A DNA stretch of 38,654 nt. Origin: Candidatus Poribacteria bacterium (GTDB lineage Bacteria > Poribacteria > WGA-4E > PCPOR2b). The notes under the pieces are model-generated. The model made no database searches, was not told the origin of the DNA, and was given only the letters and a program-made list of their open reading frames with translations. This document shows, one piece after another, positions 15,871-23,784 of this stretch. The translations under genes were made by a program, and so were the position numbers. The number at the start of each line of letters is the position of its first letter. Position 1 is the first letter of the stretch. Location of the stretch: the NCBI GenBank assembly GCA_022826645.1, contig JAJDUM010000080.1, positions 1-38,654 on the forward strand, given 5' to 3'.

Positions 15871-18390
15871 TCACAGACCGAACCAGTATCGGCATTTGAC
15901 CAGAAAGATGTTCTCCCCTTCGTCCGTGAAACTGCTCCCTAGGCGATTCAATGGACGAAATTCAAGGTCAGCTTCTCTTACTGAGTCTAAGGCAGCTTCA
16001 CGCGATTGAGACCAAACCAAAAATAGCGTGCTGCCAGGTTGGAACTCCCAGCGGAGAACGACGTTGCTTCGCAAAGACCGCCGGTGAAAGTCACGATTTT
16101 CGTTTAGCGGATACGGTCTGAACTGATACGACTTCGGTTCCACGAGTTCCTTAAAGTCGGCATAGTCGCCGATTGTCACGAAGGGTTGCAGGTAGAACTG
16201 CAAACTCAGTGTCGGGGTAAAACTGATGTCTGCGCGTGTGGTGAAATCAAGCGTTCGACTTTCTAACTCCCCGTAGACATAGTGTTTTTTCGTCTGTCCG
16301 TTGATTTTTTCTTCGATCTGATCCACCCACTGTGCATCCTGCATCCTACGTCTGTATGAGGGGCCCAATGTTACCTCAATATTCGAGGCGAGGCGGATGC
16401 GTAAGCGGAGTCTCACATTGGCTTCATAAGTCTTTCTATTGTCATCCCAAGAAAAAATCGGCCACCACCAACGCCGAGGATTCAACTGCAGCTGAATCAT
16501 TTTCCGGCTATCAGTCGAAAATTGTGTAATAATTCCCCAGCCTGCGGGCTCCTTAATCAAAACGCCGCCGCGTCGGACATCGTCATCACTAAACGACTCG
16601 AAGTTGCGGAGAACCCCCAGCGCATACTCCCAATAACTCTTGAATTGACCACGTGTCCATATATCAGCATAACTGTTGATATTGACACCGTCATAGTTCC
16701 AGGTGACCTCACTAAAGGACCCAAGTGTGGCACGTCTGAAGATGCTAAACGGCTGCTCCTTGTTCGCCGTGAGATAATAACCCCACTCCACCATATCCGC
16801 GCGCCATCGGAAGCCGAGGTCGTTCATCTCAAAGTCAGGTGAGAACACTTGCACATTGGTCTCGCCTCTCAACCATCCGCCCCGTTTGTCAAACTCAAGG
16901 AGTGCGAGATACCCCGACTTACGCCCATCCAGTTCTCCTGCTTGACTTGCCGCGAGGGTGCCAGTTATCTGGTACAGATCGTTGGCAAACCTTAAATCCC
17001 AATCGATTCCACCGACATACGCCGAGTTAGAATCCCTTCGATTTACAACAGTGGTTAGTATCCCGACGTTTGAGTTTCCTTTTAGGATGTCTTGCTTCAT
17101 TCGACCGACAAAGTAATTGGTTAGCGGCTCAATGAGGTGATCGCTTTGGACTTTCTTACCGTTGACCGTGCGTTCAATTTGTGCGTACTCAGGTGTGGTC
17201 ACGGCTTCCAAAACACCAAAGGAGGTACCGCCTTCCGTTCTCCCCACAATTTTGGCAGCACCGAGAATCGTTGTTGATTCCGGACGACTCAGTTCGGTAG
17301 CATCGTCGGGCACAGAGAAATGCCCCGGGCTTCGCCCGATCCGACGTGAATAAAAGAAGGAATAATCCGAGTGTACAAAGGCGGTCGAATCCTTGACAAA
17401 GAAGGGGCGGCGTTCCCTAAAATAGTCCTCATAGGCAGAGAGATTCAGCGTCGCTGGATCCGCTTCCACCTGTCCAAAATCGGGGTTAATTGTTGCGTCA
17501 AGTGTAATTCCGGAGGTAATCCCATATCGGACATCGGTGCCGATACTACCCCATAAGTCGGCTTCATCATCAAACCTCGTGCGTCCCATGGCGTAAGGTA
17601 CAATCTCAAGGTGACGGGAGGGGCGGATATTTTTGATACCGGTGAGGTCTCCAAAGCGAACTACCCAGCTAGGCGCATCGCGTTTGACCAACCGCCAGTG
17701 GCTCAGCTCTTTTTTACGACTGATATATCGCTCGACCTGTAATCCCCACGTGTATTCGTCTTTTGGGGAGAACCGCAAGATATGAAATGGGATTTTATAT
17801 TCTGCTGCCCAACCATTATCGTGAATCCGGGGCTTCACATCCCATACACCGTCCCATGTATCATCAAACGGAGGGTTATATTCATCGGTGACAGTTCCGT
17901 CTGTGACAGACCCAGAGGAATAGGCAGTAAACCAAAAACCGCGTTGTCGGTTGGGGTGTGGGGCAAGACTAAGGGTGACTCTATCCGCTTCAATATCGGT
18001 ATCTCGCCGGACCAGCCGAGAGACAATTTTATCAGGTTCACTGTCATAACACATGATAGCAAAATAGAGCACATCGTCATCGTAAGCAACTTGGAAGGTA
18101 GTACGTTCGGTTTCGGGTTCTGCTTCGTCCGGGTCGCGTTGGCGAAAGCCTTCGTGGAGGGGAGCACTTTTCCATATCTCGTCGTCCAAAACGCCATCCA
18201 ACTGCGGTGGAGCACCAGTAATGCGCACAGCGGTTGCGATTCTGTGCGCTGCTGTGTCTTCGTCTTCGGCTAGTAAATTACTTGGAACCTGCGAGATAAA
18301 AACAATCGTAAGAAATACCCAGAAACGCTGAAAGTCCACGTCACTTTTCACAGGCAACTTCCTCTCTTTTTGCAGATTCTTCGGATACAT
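15871..18390 (-). CDS. DUF5916 outer-membrane protein with CBM9-like N-terminal domain
   Basis: An 839-residue protein. An uncleaved or cleaved signal region lies near residues 22-42. A CBM9-like domain covers about 50-240 (PPQLDGVLDDEIWKSAP, TFQVAYDDDVLYFAI, GWAAEYKIPFHILRF). The rest is a long DUF5916 region with alternating aromatic beta-strands (ITLDATINPDFGQVEADPA, RRPFFVKDS, FFYSRRIG) ending in KCRYWFGL, as expected of an outer-membrane barrel. Members of the family are thought to be surface proteins, but their activity is not established. AAGGAG lies 7 bp before the ATG. It is transcribed toward the siderophore-interacting gene 117 bp away, whose own promoter lies between, so coupling is not implied. 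Confidence 0.85.
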   Translation of the reverse strand: MYPKNLQKERKLPVKSDVDFQRFWVFLTIVFISQVPSNLLAEDEDTAAHRIATAVRITGAPPQLDGVLDDEIWKSAPLHEGFRQRDPDEAEPETERTTFQVAYDDDVLYFAIMCYDSEPDKIVSRLVRRDTDIEADRVTLSLAPHPNRQRGFWFTAYSSGSVTDGTVTDEYNPPFDDTWDGVWDVKPRIHDNGWAAEYKIPFHILRFSPKDEYTWGLQVERYISRKKELSHWRLVKRDAPSWVVRFGDLTGIKNIRPSRHLEIVPYAMGRTRFDDEADLWGSIGTDVRYGITSGITLDATINPDFGQVEADPATLNLSAYEDYFRERRPFFVKDSTAFVHSDYSFFYSRRIGRSPGHFSVPDDATELSRPESTTILGAAKIVGRTEGGTSFGVLEAVTTPEYAQIERTVNGKKVQSDHLIEPLTNYFVGRMKQDILKGNSNVGILTTVVNRRDSNSAYVGGIDWDLRFANDLYQITGTLAASQAGELDGRKSGYLALLEFDKRGGWLRGETNVQVFSPDFEMNDLGFRWRADMVEWGYYLTANKEQPFSIFRRATLGSFSEVTWNYDGVNINSYADIWTRGQFKSYWEYALGVLRNFESFSDDDVRRGGVLIKEPAGWGIITQFSTDSRKMIQLQLNPRRWWWPIFSWDDNRKTYEANVRLRLRIRLASNIEVTLGPSYRRRMQDAQWVDQIEEKINGQTKKHYVYGELESRTLDFTTRADISFTPTLSLQFYLQPFVTIGDYADFKELVEPKSYQFRPYPLNENRDFHRRSLRSNVVLRWEFQPGSTLFLVWSQSREAALDSVREADLEFRPLNRLGSSFTDEGENIFLVKCRYWFGL

Positions 18391-18574
18391 ATTGGAACTC
18401 CTTATGCGTGAAACCTGATGCGTAAATGTTCAATGTTTTATGGTTGAACCTTTTTTGAGCGCCGCACTTTCTACCGGCGTTCCAAGTATGATTCCAAGAC
18501 ACAGAAAAGACCGACAGAGAAATAACCCTGATTTCATCCTATCTCTGTTTTTTTGAGGAAATTCATAGGATACA

Positions 18575-19189
18575 TCAAAGTAGTTGAGCGTAGTATTCCA
18601 CTACGAGGGAGAGTTCTATCGGAAAAGGAACAGAACTAGCATTTGGAAGCGATACGATTCGTATCGAAACTGTTGATTCGTCGAACTCAACCCACTCGGG
18701 ATAATCCAACGCAGGTCCCTCTGACAAGGCGATCTGAATAGGGTCAATTCTAATGCTCTTTTCGCGTGGACGAATCACGTCGCCAACTTTAACGCGATAT
18801 GACACGATGTTGCCCCGCTTATGGTTAACCGTTACATGGTTGTGATTAACTAATTGGCGTGCCGCAGGGATTGTCGGTGCAAGTCCACCGCGAAACACAA
18901 CGTTGTCGAGTCGCCGTTCAAGCAGCTCGATAATTTTGTCGTCCGTTAAGGTTCTGCTACGCATCGCTTCACGAACAACTCGGCGAAGTTGACGCTCACT
19001 TATACCATAGTTGAAACGAAGTTTCTGTTTTTCGTTTAAACGGAGCGTGTAGTCTTTACGTCTCTGGGAAGCCTGTCCATGCTGCCCGGGTCTATACGGG
19101 CGCTTGGCTATTGATTTTCGTGACAGTCCGGGCAATTCTACGTCTAAAGCCCGCATCTTTTTCAGTCGTGGTCCAGTATATCGTCCCAT
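18575..19189 (-). CDS. rpsD: 30S ribosomal protein S4, zinc-independent type
   Basis: A 204-residue S4 with the N-terminal MGRYTGPRLKKMRALDVELP and PYRPGQHGQ. The S4 RNA-binding fold lies at about 90-150 (ERRLDNVVFRGG, IPAARQLVNHNHVTVNHKRG). S4 binds 16S rRNA early in assembly of the small subunit. The N-terminus lacks the CxxC zinc knuckle found in the C+ form, so this is a C- form. The gene stands alone rather than in the usual rpsM-rpsK-rpsD-rpoA cluster, so it may be a paralogue, as in several deltaproteobacteria and others. A perfect AGGAGG precedes the ATG by 8 bp. Whether another rpsD exists cannot be told from this window. A short ATCCTAT/ATAGGAT inverted repeat follows the gene but has no T-run. 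Confidence 0.93.
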   Translation of the reverse strand: MGRYTGPRLKKMRALDVELPGLSRKSIAKRPYRPGQHGQASQRRKDYTLRLNEKQKLRFNYGISERQLRRVVREAMRSRTLTDDKIIELLERRLDNVVFRGGLAPTIPAARQLVNHNHVTVNHKRGNIVSYRVKVGDVIRPREKSIRIDPIQIALSEGPALDYPEWVEFDESTVSIRIVSLPNASSVPFPIELSLVVEYYAQLL

Positions 19190-19375
19190 GTAAATATCCT
19201 CCTATGAGTAGCATTAATGTTCATGTATCAGTCTCTATTTTAATATCTAAAATAGAGTAGACTTGGTCGCTTTCATTCGCATCTTCCAGGTTGTTGGGTC
19301 AATGCTTCAACCTATTGGGAGCCCAAAATCGTCACAATTGCATCGGCGCGGCTTGGTATCAGAAGGTTTTAACCG

Positions 19376-20746
19376 TTATCCACGCCGTTGAAACAGGTGA
19401 CCTCTTTGCAGTAGGCTGGTGACATTTCCCTCTGGATCACGCACAAAATGTATTGGTCGCCAATTGCCTGAATATCGGCTCAAAAACACATCTTTGCCAA
19501 TAGCAATAAAGGGTATCGCCTCGCCATCAGTATATCGGAGTATCAGTTTGCCTATCTCCATCTCTACGCTAATCTGTTCTTCTTCCGCTCGGTAAACCCG
19601 TGTGTACTTTCCAACATATTGTGCGAGAGTGTCAGCACACGGAGGGGTGTAACGGGTGTTGAAAGGAACCGGGTCCTCAAAGGTTGATCGCAAGAGCGGT
19701 GTGCCTAAAACAGTACTTGCCAATTGTTCGGCGATCTGTTGCGCTCCCCAGCCCCTTGAATTTGTCAACACCACCACGCCAAGTCGTTCCGCTGGAACCA
19801 TCAGCGCATACGTGGCAATGCCGGGGAGTCCCCCGCTATGTGACACGATTTTTCGTCCTACATTCCAAGCAATTTCCCAACCGAAACCGTAGCCCCATCC
19901 GGTGTCACCGTAGGGCATTGAGACAGTGTGCATCGCATCTAGCGAACCAGAAGAAAGTAAAGAACTGTTGGCATAATCCATCGTGGCGATGAGGTAGTTA
20001 GCAAAGTCATAGGCGGTGCTACAGATACCGCCAGTAGAGAGGGAAATGCTGTAATCTTCAAGGAGTTGCGTCTCCTCATAATCTTCTCCCTTTTTCTGAT
20101 AACCGTGCGATCTATCCATAGCCGATCGCCACTGCGAAAATCGGGAATAGGTCCGTTCCATGCCTACTACATCAAAGATATGCGACTGAAAGTAATCTTC
20201 CAGAGGTATACCGTTTATCGCCTCGACAAGGACCCCCAAAGTGGCGTAACCTTCGTTGGAGTATGAGAACGCAGCGTTTGGTGCTGTTTGTAACCAAACT
20301 TCCGCCAACTGAGCGACAAGTTCGGCGCGATCCTGGTAAGGATTCGGTTCCTCGACCCATATTCTGTCCCGATGCCCGGTATTCCCCATGCCGCTCTTTT
20401 GACAGAGTAGGATACGCGGGGTCATTTTGTGGCTCGCCTCGATATCAGCGACACGGAACTTTGGCAGGTAACTGACCACGGGCTCATCAAGCCAGAGCTC
20501 GCCGGACTCGACGAGCTGCATAACGGCGATTCCGGTGAACGATTTTGTTAACGAACAGATTGGCGAGATAGTGTGAGCTGTCATCGGCAGGTTCATGTCA
20601 CGGTTTCGATAACCAAAGCCGTTGGCAGCAACAATCTCTCCGTCTTTAACAATTGCAGCTGCTACCCCAGGTATTCCTCTTGTCTCTCTTACGGATTCAA
20701 TGAAGTCTCTTTGTTCAGCTGAGAAATCAAAGTTCTGTGTTGTCAT
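19376..20746 (-). CDS. Serine beta-lactamase family hydrolase (class C / esterase type)
   Basis: A 456-residue member of the beta-lactamase/PBP-like serine hydrolase family. The nucleophile motif SLTK is at 65-68, YSN at 162-164, and the third motif is HSGG near residue 313. The C-terminal 100 residues form a separate small domain often seen in this group. No signal peptide is evident, so it is probably a cytoplasmic esterase or peptidase rather than a true antibiotic-degrading enzyme; the substrate cannot be told. AAAGGAAAA lies before the ATG. It is on the same strand as the methyltransferase gene, with a 102-bp gap. Confidence 0.9.
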   Translation of the reverse strand: MTTQNFDFSAEQRDFIESVRETRGIPGVAAAIVKDGEIVAANGFGYRNRDMNLPMTAHTISPICSLTKSFTGIAVMQLVESGELWLDEPVVSYLPKFRVADIEASHKMTPRILLCQKSGMGNTGHRDRIWVEEPNPYQDRAELVAQLAEVWLQTAPNAAFSYSNEGYATLGVLVEAINGIPLEDYFQSHIFDVVGMERTYSRFSQWRSAMDRSHGYQKKGEDYEETQLLEDYSISLSTGGICSTAYDFANYLIATMDYANSSLLSSGSLDAMHTVSMPYGDTGWGYGFGWEIAWNVGRKIVSHSGGLPGIATYALMVPAERLGVVVLTNSRGWGAQQIAEQLASTVLGTPLLRSTFEDPVPFNTRYTPPCADTLAQYVGKYTRVYRAEEEQISVEMEIGKLILRYTDGEAIPFIAIGKDVFLSRYSGNWRPIHFVRDPEGNVTSLLQRGHLFQRRG

Positions 20747-20848
20747 ACCATTTTCCTTTCGGCGGGTTTAGACCAAATAATGACGAAAAAGCAGGAGCCC
20801 CTCTTAACCGTAATTCATCAGCGCCGGTTTTGTTTTAAGTGGGTTTAT

Positions 20849-21685
20849 TCACTTTCGGTCAGAAAGGTCGTTCCCGGGATCTCGCTTTATACCGACTAAC
20901 ATGATAGCAGCGAGATTTGCCTCATAAGTCTGGAATACTTTCCGCATAGCCGCCACTCGATGTCGAGCCTCGTTGTTACACAGGACGTTCCACCCGAAGC
21001 GGAGCGCTCCTCCAAGCCCTTCATCCTGAATCAGACGTTTCGGTTCTAGCAGATGCATTGGTGTGGTTGCTTCAAAGTGGATGATGAACCCTTCGGTTTC
21101 TAACAATGTCCGCCATTCGGGAGCGGTGAGTGGACGGGCCCCGACATGTATCGCATCTGTCAGTGCGTTCTGAATTTCTTGCTTGCTGTCTTCATCCAAA
21201 TCTTCCGGTACCAGACAGAGTTCATGAATCCCGTAACGACCCATAGGTTTTATTAATCGAGATGCCTCTTGCACAATTTGCTGCTTTTTATTTGCTGTTT
21301 GCATCGTCAGCATGGCTTCACCGTAGACAACCGTTGCCGTGGCGTCGCGAAGCCCAGTTTCTTCTGCTCGTCCGACCAAACAGGTTTGATTGCTTCCCGT
21401 CAGATAACGGTGTACTGTGCTGGCAGCGGCTTCATCACGTTCGATAGCCGTATAGGAGGCGGGCTGCTGGTTCAGCGTGAGTTGAGCCGTAAAGCCTAAA
21501 CCTGGAGCAAATTCCACGACGTCATCTGAAGATTGAATACTCAATCCATTCAACATCTGTTGGGTGAGTTCTCTACCACCCGGGCGCAAGACGCGCTTCC
21601 CGAGTCGAGCCAAAAGCCAGTGTCCGGGCATCTTGCTGGAGTCGAGTTCCTCACCGGGGATTCTGTTTTGGTTATTATTGTCCAT
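20849..21685 (-). CDS. Class I SAM-dependent methyltransferase
   Basis: A 278-residue protein starting at ATG 21685 (MDNNNQNRIPGEE), chosen for AAAGGAAG 5 bp upstream; the frame is open 27 codons further without a site. Motif I is VVEFAPGLGF (about 56-65), followed by AIERDEAAA (motif II acid) and a YGEAMLTM region, as in the UbiE/type-11 group. After RYGIHELCLVP the protein has an extra C-terminal part of about 100 residues with no known family. The substrate is unknown. It lies downstream of the small winged-helix gene on the same strand (282-bp gap) and upstream of the beta-lactamase-like gene. Confidence 0.8.
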   Translation of the reverse strand: MDNNNQNRIPGEELDSSKMPGHWLLARLGKRVLRPGGRELTQQMLNGLSIQSSDDVVEFAPGLGFTAQLTLNQQPASYTAIERDEAAASTVHRYLTGSNQTCLVGRAEETGLRDATATVVYGEAMLTMQTANKKQQIVQEASRLIKPMGRYGIHELCLVPEDLDEDSKQEIQNALTDAIHVGARPLTAPEWRTLLETEGFIIHFEATTPMHLLEPKRLIQDEGLGGALRFGWNVLCNNEARHRVAAMRKVFQTYEANLAAIMLVGIKRDPGNDLSDRK

Positions 21686-21967
21686 TGCTGCTTCCTTTCG
21701 CATCTTTCGCCATTGTAATCGGCATTCAGTCTTCCGTAACTCATTCATCTCTAGATTAACGCTCAAGCGTCTCGAATTTGCCTCTTATGCCCGCCTGCTG
21801 CTTTTCAGAACAGTCAACGGATTAGTTGCTCATAGAACTGGTTGAAGGTGACTGCTTTGACGCTTTGTCTTCAGACCACTTACTGGGTTTCCCAGTGTAA
21901 CATCGCGCACACGCTGCCTGATTCTAGGGCATGGAATCGGCATCACCATTGGACAGAACTAGATAGT

Positions 21968-22165
21968 CTATTTCAACGTAATGTAGCCGACACGCCCACG
22001 CTGGGTAAATGTCAACCATCCTTAGCAGATTAGCCACCCCACTGCCATTGCAATCCTCCTTTCACCTTCACTCAACTGCTGCGAAAGCTCATGGATTGTC
22101 GTTCCGCCGTTGACTTTCATGTAGGACAAGACGCTCCGTGCAATAATTGAAATTTCGTGGATCAT
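21968..22165 (-). pseudogene. Small winged-helix gene (DUF2582-like) with an in-frame stop
   Basis: From ATG 22165, with AGGAGG 11 bp upstream, 47 codons read MIHEISIIARSVLSYMKVNG, then GGTTIHELSQQLSEGERRIA and MAVGWLIC, followed by TAA (22022-22024). The same frame continues GWLTFTQRGRVGYITLK to a TAG at 21968-21970. Together they form the complete 65-residue winged-helix pattern (helix, helix, xALGWLxREG, wing) of the small DUF2582-like DNA-binding family, so the TAA interrupts an otherwise intact gene; an AAA-to-TAA change would suffice. A likely -10 TATAAT lies at 22226-22221 on this strand. Sequencing error is the alternative. Confidence 0.55.
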
Positions 22166-22306
22166 TTCGTCAAATACCTCCTAGGATTTGCCACCTTTCG
22201 ATGTCCTGAAGCTTAGATCTATTATAGAATGTGTATCTGAACATTGACATCTTCCTTCTCTTTATGCAGGTGAAAAGCGCGATTGTTTAAGTACGACGAT
22301 TTTGAA

Positions 22307-22453
22307 GAAACTGAGTCTCACTATCCTTAGGATTTTAATTTATATTGACAATGAGACTCATTCTCTATAAAAGACCAAATAAAAACAGGCGGATTTAACC
22401 TCCTTTGCCTGATTGGTAGCGATATTTGGAAATTGATAATGAGACTCAAAATC
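22307..22453. promoter_or_regulatory. Three Fur-family box-like palindromes
   Basis: GAAACTGAGTCTCACTATC (22307-22325), GACAATGAGACTCATTCTC (22347-22365) and GATAATGAGACTCAAAATC (22435-22453) match the classical 19-bp Fur box at 13, 15 and 15 positions and share the core TGAGWCTCA. The first two centres are 40 bp apart. They lie 140-290 bp upstream of the winged-helix gene, and the second falls inside a plus-strand promoter. The regulator could be Fur, Zur or another family member. Confidence 0.55.
22345..22371 (+). promoter_or_regulatory. Plus-strand promoter with operator in its spacer
   Basis: TTGACA (22345-22350) and TATAAA (22366-22371) are separated by 15 bp, slightly short for sigma-70. 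The middle Fur-like box occupies the spacer, as expected for repression. No convincing plus-strand gene follows: repeats begin at 22509, so the promoter may have been orphaned. Confidence 0.4.
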
Positions 22454-22508
22454 AACACATCAATGGTATTATAATATACCTGCGTGACGGTGTCAAATTT
22501 TTTATTTT

Positions 22509-22758
22509 AAGGCAAGTTGCTAGTTGTCCAACCCGTTCGCCTTGGACAGACATATCCAAGTTGCTTTTCCCGTTCCGCCTGTCCCGCCTGTCCCGATTCA
22601 TCGGGAATCCCGGCTGCCTGGTAACGGGACGGACTCCCGCCTGTCCCCCTAGTCTCGGTATGGACGATTCATCGGGGATCTATCGGGGCGGTAATTGATT
22701 CAATTTAGCTTGCATTCGCTCGGTTTGCAATGGTTTCTATAACCCGCAACTTAGGTTA
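22509..22758. repeat. Degenerate inverted-repeat pair of the AAGTTGCTAGTTG family
   Basis: The left end GGCAAGTTGCTAGTTGTCC (22509-22527) and, on the minus strand, TTAACCTAAGTTGCGGGTT (22759-22741) share AAGTTGC and neighbouring bases. They resemble the ends of the 132-bp element at 23550. The pair brackets GC-rich palindromes. It may be a decayed relative of that element; the match is partial. Confidence 0.35.
22575..22690. repeat. REP-like palindromes, two tandem copies
   Basis: CCGCCTGTCCCGATTCATCG continuing into GGGAATCCC (22575-22611), and a second CCGCCTGTCC with GATTCATCGGGGATCTATCG (22637-22688). An inverted third copy lies at 23255-23292. Each contains CGATtcATCG hairpins. They are typical small GC-rich intergenic repeats. 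Confidence 0.5.
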
Positions 22759-22988
22759 ATTCATGGTAAATGTGGGCTGTTTTCGGCATCGATTCTATGC
22801 CATTTATTGATGGCTAATATTGATTTCTAACACCCTATAGGGTAACACATGTTAAGTAGTTAGCCAAAAATCACCTTAATTTTTCTGTCGCCGAATCCGT
22901 CCAAACCCAAGCAGGGCGCGGGTTTGAAGGAGGGGGCAAATTTTGCTAATCACCCCGACAATCGGGCTGGAAAACCTCGAAATTTTTT

Positions 22989-23036
22989 CAAAAGTGTTAG
23001 ATTTTGTTAGATTTTGCCAGGTCATTGTGGATAACT
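22989..23036 (+). repeat. TTAGATTTTG repeat ending in a DnaA-box-like motif, copy 1
   Basis: AAAGTGTTAGATTTTGTTAG and a further ATTTTG form a 10-bp period, followed 12 bp later by TTGTGGATAACTT. TGTGGATAA (23026-23034) is the reverse complement of the consensus DnaA box TTATCCACA. Related copies are at 23169-23212 and 30727-30774. Confidence 0.5.
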
Positions 23037-23168
23037 TTTCGACTCCGATTTACCAGAGGTATTCACGGCTCTTTTCTTACGCATTACGTCAGTTGTTAGT
23101 TATCTGATGGAGGGGTACAAGACCTGTCCCTACAGCGATCCATCACCCACCCTCCACGCATGTTTTAC

Positions 23169-23212
23169 CAAAAGTTTGCTAATGTTAGATTTTGTTAGTA
23201 ATTGTGGGTAAT
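23169..23212 (+). repeat. TTAGATTTTG repeat, copy 2 (degenerate box)
   Basis: AAAAGTTTGCTAATGTTAGA continues with TTTTGTTAG, then AATTGTGGGTAATT. It is the same unit as copy 1, but the DnaA-box-like part has G for A (TGTGGGTAA). Confidence 0.45.
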
Positions 23213-23254
23213 TACCAAATGCACCGGCATTGATGCAAACCACATGTCGCCCCG

Positions 23255-23292
23255 CCCCGATAAATCCCCGATGGAATCGGGACAGGCGGAAT
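23255..23292 (-). repeat. REP-like palindrome, inverted copy
   Basis: Read on the minus strand this is TTCCGCCTGTCCCGATTCCA then TCGGGGATTTATCGGGG, closely matching the tandem copies at 22575-22690. Confidence 0.45.
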
Positions 23293-23549
23293 GGCACGGG
23301 ATTCACAGCAACTGCAGCAAAAGCTAAAAGCCTCCATCTTAATCGCAAACCGCTGGGGGTTTAACACTAGTAACTTGGGTTATTTTTACACAAGGTGATA
23401 GGTTCTGGTGACATTCGGCTTGCTGTGCCCAATGTAATTTGGGACTACCTCGTGGGCTGCAAATAAGCAAATAAGCTGTCCAACCATTACAGCACATACC
23501 AATCTGACGGCAATTAAATGTCCACCCGTCCCTGCAATTTGTGATACTA

Positions 23550-23681
23550 TAACCTAAGTTGCTAGTCGTCAAACCCGCTCGACTCCCACTTCGCCCAGAG
23601 TCCAAGACCCCAATAAATGGGGTGTATTCTGTTCCCATTTTCTCATTTCACGACATTTTCCACAACTAGCAACCTGCGTTA
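23550..23681. mobile_element. 132-bp MITE-like element
   Basis: Terminal inverted repeats TAACCTAAGTTGCTAGTCGT (23550-23569) and, on the minus strand, TAACGCAGGTTGCTAGTTGT (23681-23662) agree at 16 of 20 positions. The 92-bp interior has no gene. The same terminal sequence occurs alone at 126-141 and 22509, which shows that it is dispersed. A clear target duplication is not visible. Confidence 0.6.
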
Positions 23682-23784
23682 CAATAGATGAGCGATTAGA
23701 GCTGGCGGGACATCCAATAGATTGCGTCTTTCAAATATTCAACCTACATCAAGCTAAACCAAACAATAAAGGAGACATAAACTG

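Larger units (their letters stand above)
22454..23784. other. Gene-free, repeat-filled region
   Basis: This 1.3-kb stretch has no convincing gene. Short frames (for example 22426-22698 on the plus strand, 23130-23348 and 23339-23638 on the minus strand) are made largely of repeat sequence and lack ribosome sites. It contains AAGTTGCTAGTTG-type ends, GC-rich REP-like palindromes, two TTAGATTTTG/DnaA-box-like repeats, a palindrome ACCCTATAGGGT (22832-22843) and a 132-bp inverted-repeat element. Confidence 0.6.

Noticed and set aside
19376..20746. Antibiotic-resistance beta-lactamase
   Set aside because: No signal peptide, and the extra C-terminal domain fits the broad serine hydrolase/esterase group; resistance is not supported.
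22426..22698. 90-codon plus-strand frame after the Fur-like promoter
   Set aside because: It starts at TTG inside a Fur-like box and is mostly translated repeat sequence (RQVASC, then REP palindromes).
22989..23212. Replication origin
   Set aside because: DnaA-box-like motifs are too few, belong to a dispersed repeat, and no dnaA, dnaN or other origin genes are nearby.
23339..23638. 99-codon minus-strand frame in the repeat region
   Set aside because: It overlaps the 132-bp element, has no ribosome site and no recognisable domain.
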